In this document: positions 27,233 through 34,692 of the stretch, in pieces
How positions within the stretch are numbered: the first letter of the stretch is position 1
Layout: each line of letters begins with the position of its first letter
Assembly: GCA_944391115.1 (NCBI GenBank)
Contig: CALXSJ010000001.1
Coordinates: 129,169 to 193,168 of the forward strand
Source of the DNA: an uncultured Victivallales bacterium
GTDB taxonomy: Bacteria > Verrucomicrobiota > Lentisphaeria > Victivallales > UBA1829
Direction: 5' to 3'
DNA length: 64,000 bases
The notes under the pieces: model-generated
Databases searched by the model: none
What the model saw: the letters and a program-made list of their open reading frames with translations, nothing else
Told to the model about the DNA's origin: nothing
Program-made: the position numbers and the translations under genes

Positions 27233-27889
27233 ATGAGTTTTGAAAAATGGTCCGAAAAGTATGCGCCCGCGGTAGCTCTGGTCATGTCGATTCTCGCATT
27301 CATCTGCGCGGTTGCCGCGTTCATGAACATGCCGGAGAAAATGCCGTCGATGCCGAAAGGTGCCTCCATGCAGCAGCGCGGCCCGCGCGGCGGCGGTGGT
27401 GGCATGGGCATGCGTCCCGGTCGAGGCGTTTCCAGGGAATACATCAAACTGTATCAGGACCGCGTCCAGCTTCTGACGCAGATCGTGGAAAGCAATGAAC
27501 TGCAGTTCCAAACCGGGGCGCTGCCTCTGGAGGATGTCGTGCATTCCCGTTTTACGGCGGATTGCGGCAGAGTGATGCTTGCGCGCCTTGAGATGGGCGG
27601 CCGTCCTTCGCCCGGGCTGACGGAAGCGGTCATGGCGGAGAAATACTGGGCCTGGGATGTGAAAATGCGGAATAACGGATACAAGGCGGGAAATGTGCCG
27701 GCGGAGAAATACTGGAATTCCGCCCTGGAGTGGAATCAGGCGCGTTTGAATCTTTCGCGGATGGAGTTCCGGATTGTCAACAATCCCGAGTTCCAGAAGG
27801 CTGTGGAGGAGTGTCTGAAGAATTATCCGGACGGCAGACTGTCGGACGAGCAGATCAAGCGCCTTGTGGAGACGGAACGCGCGTTTTGA
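27233..27889 (+). CDS. Small membrane-anchored hypothetical protein enclosed by repeats
   Basis: 218 aa. One membrane segment at about 12-31, then a Met/Pro/Gly/Arg-rich linker (roughly 32-66) and a helical domain with several Trp and Tyr. CAGGGAGG precedes the ATG, confirming translation. No catalytic motif is visible and I do not recognise the family; the linker-plus-helix layout recalls periplasmic helical proteins of the CpxP/heavy-metal-resistance type, with low confidence. It is flanked on each side by two copies of the multi-hairpin repeat, all with the H4 end facing the gene. Confidence 0.7.
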   Translation: MSFEKWSEKYAPAVALVMSILAFICAVAAFMNMPEKMPSMPKGASMQQRGPRGGGGGMGMRPGRGVSREYIKLYQDRVQLLTQIVESNELQFQTGALPLEDVVHSRFTADCGRVMLARLEMGGRPSPGLTEAVMAEKYWAWDVKMRNNGYKAGNVPAEKYWNSALEWNQARLNLSRMEFRIVNNPEFQKAVEECLKNYPDGRLSDEQIKRLVETERAF

Positions 27890-27900
27890 ACCCGCGAAAA

Positions 27901-28007
27901 CGGAAAAATGCGGAAGCATTTTTCCCGGGGTCAAGGGGCTTTGACCCTTGTCGCGGTCCGGCGGCGGTCCGCTGGTCGCCGCAGGCGAAATCTCCGCCCG
28001 GAGTGTC
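27901..28007 (-). repeat. Multi-hairpin repeat, copy D (points left)
   Basis: Same family, inverted. On the plus strand from left: H4 GGAAAAATGC/GCATTTTTCC (27902-27925), H3 GGGTCAA/TTGACCC (27928-27947), the linker CGCGGTCC, H2 CCGGCGG/CCGCTGG with one G-U pair (27958-27975) and H1 TCGCC-GCA-GGCGA (27976-27988). Read on the minus strand it shares GATTTCGCCTGCGGCGACC with copy B. H4 begins 12 bases after the membrane gene ends. Confidence 0.8.
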
Positions 28008-28017
28008 TGTTTATAAA

Positions 28018-28116
28018 CGGAAAAATGCGGAGCATTTTTCTCGGGGTCAAGGGCCGTTGGCCCTTGTCGCGGTCCAGCGGCGAGACGCTGGTCGCGCGGA
28101 GCGCGAAATGCTTCCG
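28018..28116 (-). repeat. Multi-hairpin repeat, copy C (points left)
   Basis: Tandem to D with many arm changes that keep pairing: H4 AAAAATGC-GGA-GCATTTTT (28021-28039), H3 CAAGGGCC-GTT-GGCCCTTG (28048-28066), the same linker, H2 CCAGCG/CGCTGG (28074-28091), H1 TCGCGC-GGA-GCGCGA (28092-28106). It ends 22 bases before the stop of the MscS gene. Confidence 0.8.
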
Positions 28117-28137
28117 CGATTTTCTGTATAACTTCCC

Positions 28138-29451
28138 TTATTTGTTCCGCGGGATGTTTTCCAGATAAATCGTCTGTGTCGGATATGCGAAATTCAATCC
28201 CGCTTCATTGAAGCGCGTCAGAATGGTCATATTCAATTCGTTGAGCAGCGCTTCCTCCTCGTCGAACGAATCCGTCTTGAACCAGATGATTGCGTGAATG
28301 TTCAATGCGGAGGGTCCGAACTGCGAGAAATAAATGCGCGGCGCACATCCTCCCGCGTCCGGTCCGTGGAAATTGTCCATGATCTCATGAAGAATCTCCA
28401 TGGCGCGTTTCATCTGTTCGGGCGTTGTGTCATACGTCAGCCCGATGTCCATCACATGCTTGATGTGCCCGCTGCGGTTCACCTTGCAGACCGTCGCATT
28501 GGTGAGAATGCTGTTCGGAATGGTGTAGACGGAATCGTTTTCCGTGCGGATCTTGCTGCTGCGCATCCCGACATGCGTGACAATGCCGTTGACGTCTCCC
28601 GTTTTGATTCTGTCCCCGAGGCGGAACGGGCAGTCCGCAATGATGACCACGGTTCCGAAGAAGTTCGATACCGTGTCCTTTGCTGCCAGCGCGATGGCAA
28701 GTCCGATGACTCCCGCGCCTGCCAGGAGCGCCGTGATGTCAAGCCGGAAAATGTTCTGCCCGATGAAAAGCACCGTCGTGACGCCGATTGCAATCTTGAG
28801 CGTGTTTCCGATCAGGCTCACCGTCAGGTTGTCCAGAGAGTTGTCGCTTCGTTCCGCGAATTTCCGGATCTTCCGGTCCATCACCGAGACCAGCCCGAGA
28901 ATCCCCCATGCGATGACAAGCGTGGCCGCGGCGTAGAAGAAACGCATGTCCAGCTCATGCAGCGTGCGCGGCAGACTCCGCAGAACCGGAAAGAAAAAGA
29001 GGAAACACGAGGTCAGGACAAGCAGCAGGATCACCGGCGTTGTCAGGACATGCAGAATTTCCCAGCGCAGCGTATGTTCTCCGTGATTCATTCGCTGCCG
29101 TGTCAGGCGTCGGAACAGCCACGTCAGAAATACGCCCGCCAGAATTGACGCAGCGCTCCCGATCAGAAAATTCAGAAGATGGCCGCTCTCCCGTACGAAC
29201 CAGTTTTCCGTTTTTTTCGCGTCCGTGTTCAGCTTGCTGATAATCTCGTCCGGCGTCACGTCTTCCAGCGAATTGTCGCTTTTTACCGTATCGGCGGCTT
29301 TCGCTTCGCGTTTTACGACCTGCGCCGTGTTTTCCCCGTTCTCGAGCGGAAGAAGCTGGGCGTGTGCGGGAAATGCCTGAAAAAGTCCTGCGGCGGCCAG
29401 CAGAAGCAGGATCAGTGCATGTTTGATTTTTCTTCCGGCAGTCGCACTCAT
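28138..29451 (-). CDS. MscS-family mechanosensitive ion channel
   Basis: 437 aa. A signal peptide ends near residue 31, followed by an acidic periplasmic stretch, three or four membrane segments between about 90 and 250, and the pore-lining MscS helix (LLAGAGVIGLAIALAAKDTV). The beta domain with FRLGDRI and the C-terminal alpha/beta domain follow. It opens under membrane tension to release solutes. The start follows a run of G like that of the APC transporter gene. Promoter at 29505-29532. Confidence 0.9.
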   Translation of the reverse strand: MSATAGRKIKHALILLLLAAAGLFQAFPAHAQLLPLENGENTAQVVKREAKAADTVKSDNSLEDVTPDEIISKLNTDAKKTENWFVRESGHLLNFLIGSAASILAGVFLTWLFRRLTRQRMNHGEHTLRWEILHVLTTPVILLLVLTSCFLFFFPVLRSLPRTLHELDMRFFYAAATLVIAWGILGLVSVMDRKIRKFAERSDNSLDNLTVSLIGNTLKIAIGVTTVLFIGQNIFRLDITALLAGAGVIGLAIALAAKDTVSNFFGTVVIIADCPFRLGDRIKTGDVNGIVTHVGMRSSKIRTENDSVYTIPNSILTNATVCKVNRSGHIKHVMDIGLTYDTTPEQMKRAMEILHEIMDNFHGPDAGGCAPRIYFSQFGPSALNIHAIIWFKTDSFDEEEALLNELNMTILTRFNEAGLNFAYPTQTIYLENIPRNK

Positions 29452-29504
29452 ACGATTCCCCCCCTTGTTTTGAGCAGCGTGAAAGATTCCATTCTTACCG
29501 GCTT

Positions 29505-29532
29505 AAGATAAAGTGGTTTTCCTGTTTGTCAA
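29505..29532 (-). promoter_or_regulatory. Promoter of the MscS-type gene
   Basis: Leftwards: perfect TTGACA (29532-29527), 16 bases, TATCTT (29510-29505). Confidence 0.6.
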
Positions 29533-29601
29533 GTGGAAAAGCGCTCATGTTTTTCCGCGTTTTTTCTTCTGCAAAATTACTTGAAAAATATAGCTTTCGG
29601 C

Positions 29602-29629
29602 TTGAAAATAACGTTTTTCATGCTAATTT
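29602..29629 (+). promoter_or_regulatory. Candidate rpsB-tsf promoter with extended -10
   Basis: TTGAAA at 29602-29607, 16 bases, TAATTT at 29624-29629 preceded by TG at 29621-29622. The same arrangement, including the TGC before TAATTT, precedes the Gfo/Idh gene at 48391. Confidence 0.5.
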
Positions 29630-29639
29630 AACAGCTCTT

Positions 29640-29795
29640 TAACAGTGCTTGTGCACGGGCTGCGCCGGGCGCGGCCTTCCCCAGCAAACCAACCCGGGGC
29701 GTGCGCTACACCAGAACAGCAAAGATGTCTTGCCGGACAGCAAACAGGAAAATGTCCGTGCGAAAGCGTCGAAACAAAAGAAAGGGCGGCCGGTC
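29640..29795 (+). promoter_or_regulatory. Structured rpsB leader
   Basis: About 155 bases of untranslated leader. A G+C-rich hairpin, GGCTGCG/CGCGGCC, spans 29658-29676, and CCCC/GGGG pair between 29679 and 29699. In many bacteria ribosomal protein S2 represses its own rpsB-tsf mRNA through the leader. Such control is plausible here but not shown. The rest of the gap 29452-29795 holds the two promoters. Confidence 0.35.
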
Positions 29796-30791
29796 ATGGC
29801 TCTCACAGTAAAGGATCTTCTCGAGGCAGGGTGTCATTTCGGACATCAGACGAAACGCTGGAACCCCAAGATGAAAGAGTTTGTCTACGGGGCGAAGAAC
29901 GGAATCTCCATCATCGACATCACCAAGACCATTCATCAGGTCGCCGATGCCTGCAACTTCCTCCAGGGCTGCGTCATGAAAGGCGGCAGAATCCTGTTTG
30001 TCGGAACGAAAAGACAGGCACAGCAGATTGTCCGCGAGGCTTCCGAGGCCACCGGCATGAACTATGTCATGGAGCGCTGGATGGGCGGCACGCTGACCAA
30101 CAACGCCACCATCAAGAAATCCATCAAGAAAATGCTCGACATTGACGCGATCGTCGCCAGCGAAGACACCAAGCTCAAAAAGAAAGAGCTTGCCGTCCTT
30201 TCCCGCCAGAGCGAGAAACTGCATCGCGATCTTGACGGCATTGCTTCCATGAAGAAACTTCCGGACGCGGTTGTCATCGTCGACGTCTGCCATGACGAAA
30301 TCGCGGTCAAGGAAGCACGCAAGCTCAATATTCCGATCGTCGCCATCGTCGACACCAACGGCGATCCCGAGCCGATCGACTATCCGATCGCCGCCAACGA
30401 CGACGCCGTGAAATCCATCAAGGTCATCATGGACACCTTTGTCGAGACCATCAAGGACGCCGCCGAACTCTACGGCAAAAAAGCAGCCGAGGACAAGGCG
30501 AAAGCCGAGGCTGCGGCCGCTGAACGCGCCAAGGAGGAGCCCAAACGCCGCGCTCCCAGAGGCGAAGCCCGCGACGGCAAAGGCGGTGCGAAACGCTCCT
30601 TCACCAGACGTCCCTCCCGCAAACCTGCCGCTGATGAGGCTCCCAAAGCCGAAGGCGGAGAGAAGGTCGAAGTAACGACCGAAGCTGAAATGAAGAAGAA
30701 GGCTCCCGCGAAGAAAGCCGCTCCCAAAAAGGCGGAAGAAGCCCCCAAGGCCGAGGAAGCTCCCAAGGCGGAAGAAAAGCCCGCTGAATAA
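29796..30791 (+). CDS. rpsB: 30S ribosomal protein S2 with long charged C-terminal tail
   Basis: 331 aa. Residues 1 to about 230 are a normal S2: LLEAGCHFGHQTKRWNPKM near 7-25, the FVGTKRQAQ motif and the WMGGTLTN block near 96-103. The last 100 residues are an added tail rich in Lys, Ala, Glu and Pro, with repeated KAEEAPKAEE units, absent from typical S2 of about 240 aa. The ATG at 29796 is the family start; upstream codons in frame do not fit. EF-Ts follows 30 bases later in the conserved rpsB-tsf order. Confidence 0.96.
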   Translation: MALTVKDLLEAGCHFGHQTKRWNPKMKEFVYGAKNGISIIDITKTIHQVADACNFLQGCVMKGGRILFVGTKRQAQQIVREASEATGMNYVMERWMGGTLTNNATIKKSIKKMLDIDAIVASEDTKLKKKELAVLSRQSEKLHRDLDGIASMKKLPDAVVIVDVCHDEIAVKEARKLNIPIVAIVDTNGDPEPIDYPIAANDDAVKSIKVIMDTFVETIKDAAELYGKKAAEDKAKAEAAAAERAKEEPKRRAPRGEARDGKGGAKRSFTRRPSRKPAADEAPKAEGGEKVEVTTEAEMKKKAPAKKAAPKKAEEAPKAEEAPKAEEKPAE

Positions 30792-30821
30792 GTTCAATTC
30801 AATCGGAAAGGAAATTCTGCA

Positions 30822-31625
30822 ATGGCAAATATTACCGCTGCAATGGTCAAGGAACTGCGCGATAAAACCGACGCAGGCATGATGGATTGCAAGAAAGCGC
30901 TGACGGAAACCAACGGCGATATGGAAGCCGCTGTCGAGTATCTGCGTAAAACCGGCGCCGCGAAAGCGGAAAAGCGCGCGGACAAGGCGACAAAGGAAGG
31001 CAAGGTTTTTGCCGCGGTCGACGGGAACAAGGCCGTTATGATCGAGGTCCTCTGCGAAACCGATTTCGTTGCCGGCAATGAAAAGTTCTTCGACTATGTC
31101 AAGGAGGCCGCGGGCCGCGTGCTTGCCGGAACTTCCGGCGACGGCGACATTACGGAGAAGGCGCAGGAGCTCGAAAACAACAATCTCAAGGAGCTGTTTG
31201 TCAAGTTCGGCGAAAAGATGGTGCTCCGCCGCGCGATCCGTTTCGAATCCGCGGGCGTCGTCGCCTCCTACATGCACGGCAACGGCAAGATCGGCATCAT
31301 GATCGATGTCGAAGGCACAAATGATCCGGAACTCCTGAAGGCAATCTGCATGCACATTGCGGCCTACAGTCCGCTGTATGTCACGCCTGCCGAAGTTCCC
31401 GCCGAAGCAATCGCGAAGGAGAAGGAGATCGCCGCCGCGCAGCTTGCCGGCAAGCCCGCCAACATGATCGAGAAGATCCTCGGCGGCAAGATCAACAAGT
31501 GGTATACCGAAATCTGCCTCATGAACCAGCCCTGGATCCATGACGACAAGACCTGTCTGGCGAAACTCGCTCCCGGCGTGAAGGTCAACAAGTTCGTCCG
31601 CTGGACCGTCGGGCAGGAACTCTGA
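30822..31625 (+). CDS. tsf: Elongation factor Ts
   Basis: 267 aa. The N-terminal UBA-like module (VKELRDKTDAGMMDCKKAL) is followed by the TDFVAGNEKF motif that contacts EF-Tu, and a coiled C-terminal region. It recycles EF-Tu by exchanging GDP for GTP. AAAGGA lies 10 bases before the ATG. The transcript ends at the strong terminator at 31650. Confidence 0.97.
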   Translation: MANITAAMVKELRDKTDAGMMDCKKALTETNGDMEAAVEYLRKTGAAKAEKRADKATKEGKVFAAVDGNKAVMIEVLCETDFVAGNEKFFDYVKEAAGRVLAGTSGDGDITEKAQELENNNLKELFVKFGEKMVLRRAIRFESAGVVASYMHGNGKIGIMIDVEGTNDPELLKAICMHIAAYSPLYVTPAEVPAEAIAKEKEIAAAQLAGKPANMIEKILGGKINKWYTEICLMNQPWIHDDKTCLAKLAPGVKVNKFVRWTVGQEL

Positions 31626-31649
31626 ATCGCGTTTCGTGTCTGAATTGAA

Positions 31650-31683
31650 GGGCCTGTTCCGCTGAAGAACGGGCCCTTTTTTT
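31650..31683 (+). terminator. Intrinsic terminator of rpsB-tsf
   Basis: GGGCCTGTTC (31650-31659) pairs with GAACGGGCCC (31667-31676) with one G-U, followed by seven T. Confidence 0.85.
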
Positions 31684-31707
31684 ATATTCGCAGGAGAGAG
31701 ATTTTCT

Positions 31708-32928
31708 ATGAAACGCGTTGCGGTCATCGGAAGCGGACCCGCCGGACTGTCCGCGGCTCTTGCGCTTCGGGAAAACGGGATTCAGCCTGTCATTTTCGAG
31801 CGTCGCGATCTGCCCGGACTCAAGCTGCTTGCCAGCGGAGGCGGACGCTGCAATTTTTCCAATTCCCTGGACGTCGAATCGTTTGCCGCCCGTTTCGGCA
31901 GAAACGGCCTTTTCCTGCGTGATGCGTTGCGCGTTGCGCCGCGCGAGTGGCTGATATCCTTTCTGGAATCGCAGGGAGTGAAAGCGCTTCTGACTGACGG
32001 TTTTTACTATTTTCCCGCCTCCGGCCGCGCACGGGATATTCTGAATGCTTTTCTCCGCGCCGCGCATGCCGAACTCCGGACTTCTTCGGAAGTAACGGAG
32101 ATTCTGACGGCGGACGGCTCCGTTTCTGGCGTCCGGGTCGACGGGGAGGCTATCGCCTTCGATGCCGTGATTCTGGCTGGCGGCGGAACCGCGTGGCAGG
32201 GGCTTGGCACATCTTCCGGGCTGCGTCTTGCCGAATCGCTCGGACACACGATCATGAAACCGCTTCCCGCCGTCGCTCCGCTTCTGATTCGCGAGGACTG
32301 GGTCAAAGCCCTTTCCGGCGTCAGCATTCCGCATGCAAAGCTTCTGCTGAGAAGCGGGAAACGCATTCTGGCGGAAAGCATCGGCTCACTTCTGTTTACG
32401 CACGAGGGGCTTTCCGGATTTTCCGCGCTTGATCTTGCCGGAGATGTTTCCGCTTTGTGCGATCGGACCGGCGATGCGGAACTTCTGCTCAGCATTCGTC
32501 CGGAGTGGGGACGTGCGGAATGGAGTTCGGAGCTGGAACGCTGGCGGAGGGAAGGGGGCGTAAAACTGGTCCGGACGCATCTTGCACGGCATGCGGCTCA
32601 TTCGCTGGCGGATGCCGTCTGCGCTCTGTCCGGATGTTCCGAAGCGAAAGCCTGTATGCTTTCCGCAATGCAGCGGGAGACGCTTCTTTCACATCTTGCC
32701 GCATTGCCGCTGACTGTTTCCGGCGCAGGACCGATGGAGAAGGCGATGGCGATGCGCGGCGGCGTGTCTTTAAGGGAGATTCATCCTGCGACGATGGAAA
32801 GCCGCCTTGTCCAAGGTCTTTACTTTGCAGGCGAGATTGTGGATCTGACCGGTCCCTGCGGCGGCTACAACATGCAGTGGGCATTTTCTTCCGGACGGCT
32901 CGCGGGATGCATGCGGAACACTCGCTGA
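31708..32928 (+). CDS. BaiN/HI0933-type NAD(P)/FAD-dependent oxidoreductase
   Basis: 406 aa. The FAD Rossmann motif GSGPAGLSAA begins at residue 8, LASGGGRCNFSN near 47-58 is the family signature, and the C-terminal GPCGGYNMQWAFSSG closes the flavin site. The family includes BaiN, a bile-acid 3-oxo-reductase, and poorly understood homologues such as YhiN, so the substrate is open. AGGAGAGAG precedes the ATG. It is monocistronic and converges with the lipoprotein gene just two bases away. Confidence 0.87.
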   Translation: MKRVAVIGSGPAGLSAALALRENGIQPVIFERRDLPGLKLLASGGGRCNFSNSLDVESFAARFGRNGLFLRDALRVAPREWLISFLESQGVKALLTDGFYYFPASGRARDILNAFLRAAHAELRTSSEVTEILTADGSVSGVRVDGEAIAFDAVILAGGGTAWQGLGTSSGLRLAESLGHTIMKPLPAVAPLLIREDWVKALSGVSIPHAKLLLRSGKRILAESIGSLLFTHEGLSGFSALDLAGDVSALCDRTGDAELLLSIRPEWGRAEWSSELERWRREGGVKLVRTHLARHAAHSLADAVCALSGCSEAKACMLSAMQRETLLSHLAALPLTVSGAGPMEKAMAMRGGVSLREIHPATMESRLVQGLYFAGEIVDLTGPCGGYNMQWAFSSGRLAGCMRNTR

Positions 32929-32929
32929 A

Positions 32930-33424
32930 TTACAGCGTTTCCGGATTTTCCACTGCCGCCGGTGCGTTTTTTCCGAAATTTTCCTTGGCCTGAAGCGGAA
33001 TCATTTTGGAGAAGAGCCGTTTTCCGGAGTCCGCTTCGACGATGCGCAGCGTCCATTCCAGATTTTCACTGACAAAGGATCCGACAATGTATTCCGGTTT
33101 GGAGACCGCATAGCCCGCCAGCTTCAGATCGACCATTTTCTGCATCACCCGGAAGGCAAGTTTCTTCGCATTGGATTCTCCCGTGATGGCAAAGGCAATC
33201 GGCTTGTCTCCGCGCGAGACCAGAGTCATTGTCAGCGAGGTAATCATCATATTGATTGCATCGGTGTCTTTCACCGGTTCCGGACCGATGTTCACGGACT
33301 GTGTCGCAAGTTTTTCCCGGAACGGCGGCGTCACGGGTTCGGGTCCGCTCTCAAACCATCCCGCGCAGGAAGTCAGAAGCAGGATTGCGGGCACAAAGGA
33401 AACAAGACAGATCAGTCGGGACAT
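32930..33424 (-). CDS. Lipoprotein, possibly of the LpoB type
   Basis: 164 aa from ATG 33424, with AAGGAG upstream; a longer frame from 33463 lacks a ribosome site. The signal peptide ends in the lipobox LLLTSC with the lipidated Cys near residue 20. The mature region has an alternating alpha/beta look, and its final strands (GSFVSENLEWTLRIVEADSG, then KRLFSKMIPL) resemble the end of the penicillin-binding-protein activator LpoB. That likeness is weak and unverified. The last residues are Ala/Pro-rich. Confidence 0.65.
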   Translation of the reverse strand: MSRLICLVSFVPAILLLTSCAGWFESGPEPVTPPFREKLATQSVNIGPEPVKDTDAINMMITSLTMTLVSRGDKPIAFAITGESNAKKLAFRVMQKMVDLKLAGYAVSKPEYIVGSFVSENLEWTLRIVEADSGKRLFSKMIPLQAKENFGKNAPAAVENPETL

Positions 33425-33649
33425 TGCGGCATTCTCCTTTTCCGGTTGGGATTCGGAAGACAACTTAATCCGGGAATGCGAATAGGCAAGCCCGTTTCCG
33501 AAGTATTTTCTGAAAAAACCTGTTTTCTGTTCCCCGATTTCATCATGCCGGAGCGGAAATCCCTGCGGAACGGCGGCTCGTGTTCCGAAAATGAACCCCC
33601 GCCGTTCCGGAGGAGGAGCGGAGGGGGGTGTTCCGTCGGAACGGAAGGC

Positions 33650-34516
33650 TCAGTTGTTTTCGACAAGAGCCAGAACGTTTTTTATTGCTCTGTCACAGGC
33701 GCTCTTGCACTCCTCCCAGCCTTCATACTCAATGGAGAGGAAGCCGTCATAATTGGCATTCTTGATGATCTTGACAATGGCTGCGAGATTGACGTCGCCG
33801 TCCCCGGTAATTGCACCGCGGATGAAGCGTCCGTGGGCGGTGGGGATATATCCTTCCTTGCAGGGCGGATTCCGGCGGATGTGGAAATCCTTGAAATGCA
33901 CCATGGAGGCGAAGCGGATGTTGTTCATGGTGGCGACTTCCGGATCCTCGTCGACGCAGAGGAAGTTTCCGACATCCATCGTAGTGCGGAAATTATCCCG
34001 GTTCACACCAAGCACGAGCCGCTGAATGCGCTCACTGCCCTGGAAATGGAACCCATGATTCTCCACGCTGGTCGTGATCCCGTACTGCTTTGCATAATCG
34101 GCGATTTCTCCGCAGGCGTCAACGGCAATGACCAGATCCTTTTCGAACTGTTCACAGGTTGTTTCCGGAACGGGGCGCCATCCGGCATCGTGGCGCATTC
34201 TCGTGACGCCGAGCTTTGCCGCGGTGTCAACCTCCTTCTTGACGCGGGCGATTTCCTTTTTGATTTCCTCCGCGGTGGGAAGCATGAAATTCGCGCCGAT
34301 CGTGTAACTTGAGATCTCCATGCCCGCCGCCTTGACCGCCTTTACAATATCAGCGGCAAGCTGGTCGTTTCCTGTGACAACGTAGGAGTTCCCGGGGACA
34401 ATCTCAATGTGTTTTCCGCCGCGCTCGGCAGTGAACTTGATGGCTCCGAAAATGTCCATTTCTCCATTGCTGATCGCTCTTGACAGGCTGTAAGAGCTCA
34501 ATCCTACCTTCAACAT
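33650..34516 (-). CDS. Sugar phosphate isomerase/epimerase (TIM barrel)
   Basis: 288 aa. The AP-endonuclease-2/xylose-isomerase-like fold is shown by the acidic strand-end residues: SVENHG near 152-157, TTMDVGNF near 179-186 and FKDFH near 209-213, with a final SIEYEG metal-ligand strand near 263-268. It likely isomerises or epimerises a sugar or inositol derivative. The upstream sequence carries an AGGAG-like site. It lies downstream of the DUF4838 gene on the same strand, with a 176-base gap. Confidence 0.85.
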   Translation of the reverse strand: MLKVGLSSYSLSRAISNGEMDIFGAIKFTAERGGKHIEIVPGNSYVVTGNDQLAADIVKAVKAAGMEISSYTIGANFMLPTAEEIKKEIARVKKEVDTAAKLGVTRMRHDAGWRPVPETTCEQFEKDLVIAVDACGEIADYAKQYGITTSVENHGFHFQGSERIQRLVLGVNRDNFRTTMDVGNFLCVDEDPEVATMNNIRFASMVHFKDFHIRRNPPCKEGYIPTAHGRFIRGAITGDGDVNLAAIVKIIKNANYDGFLSIEYEGWEECKSACDRAIKNVLALVENN

Positions 34517-34692
34517 GACTTTTCTCCTGTTTTTGCGTTCAGAGAATTTTCCCTGTTCTGCTTACTAAAGCCGTTCAAGATATAAAATGCCGCACTTTTT
34601 CCGTATTTCAACCCGTCTTTTTCCTTATTTTCAAAGAAAGTGCATTCCGGCATGCGGAGGAAGAAAGGCGCATGCCGGAATAAACGCGGGAA

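Noticed and set aside
26931-28116. CRISPR array
   Set aside because: There are only two tandem copies per side, each about 100-135 bases with several internal hairpins, no short regular spacers and no cas genes.
33566-33609. 11-bp stem after the sugar isomerase at 33650
   Set aside because: CGGAACGGCGG pairs with CCGCCGTTCCG, but the loop is 22 bases and no T-run follows on the minus strand, so I do not call it a terminator.
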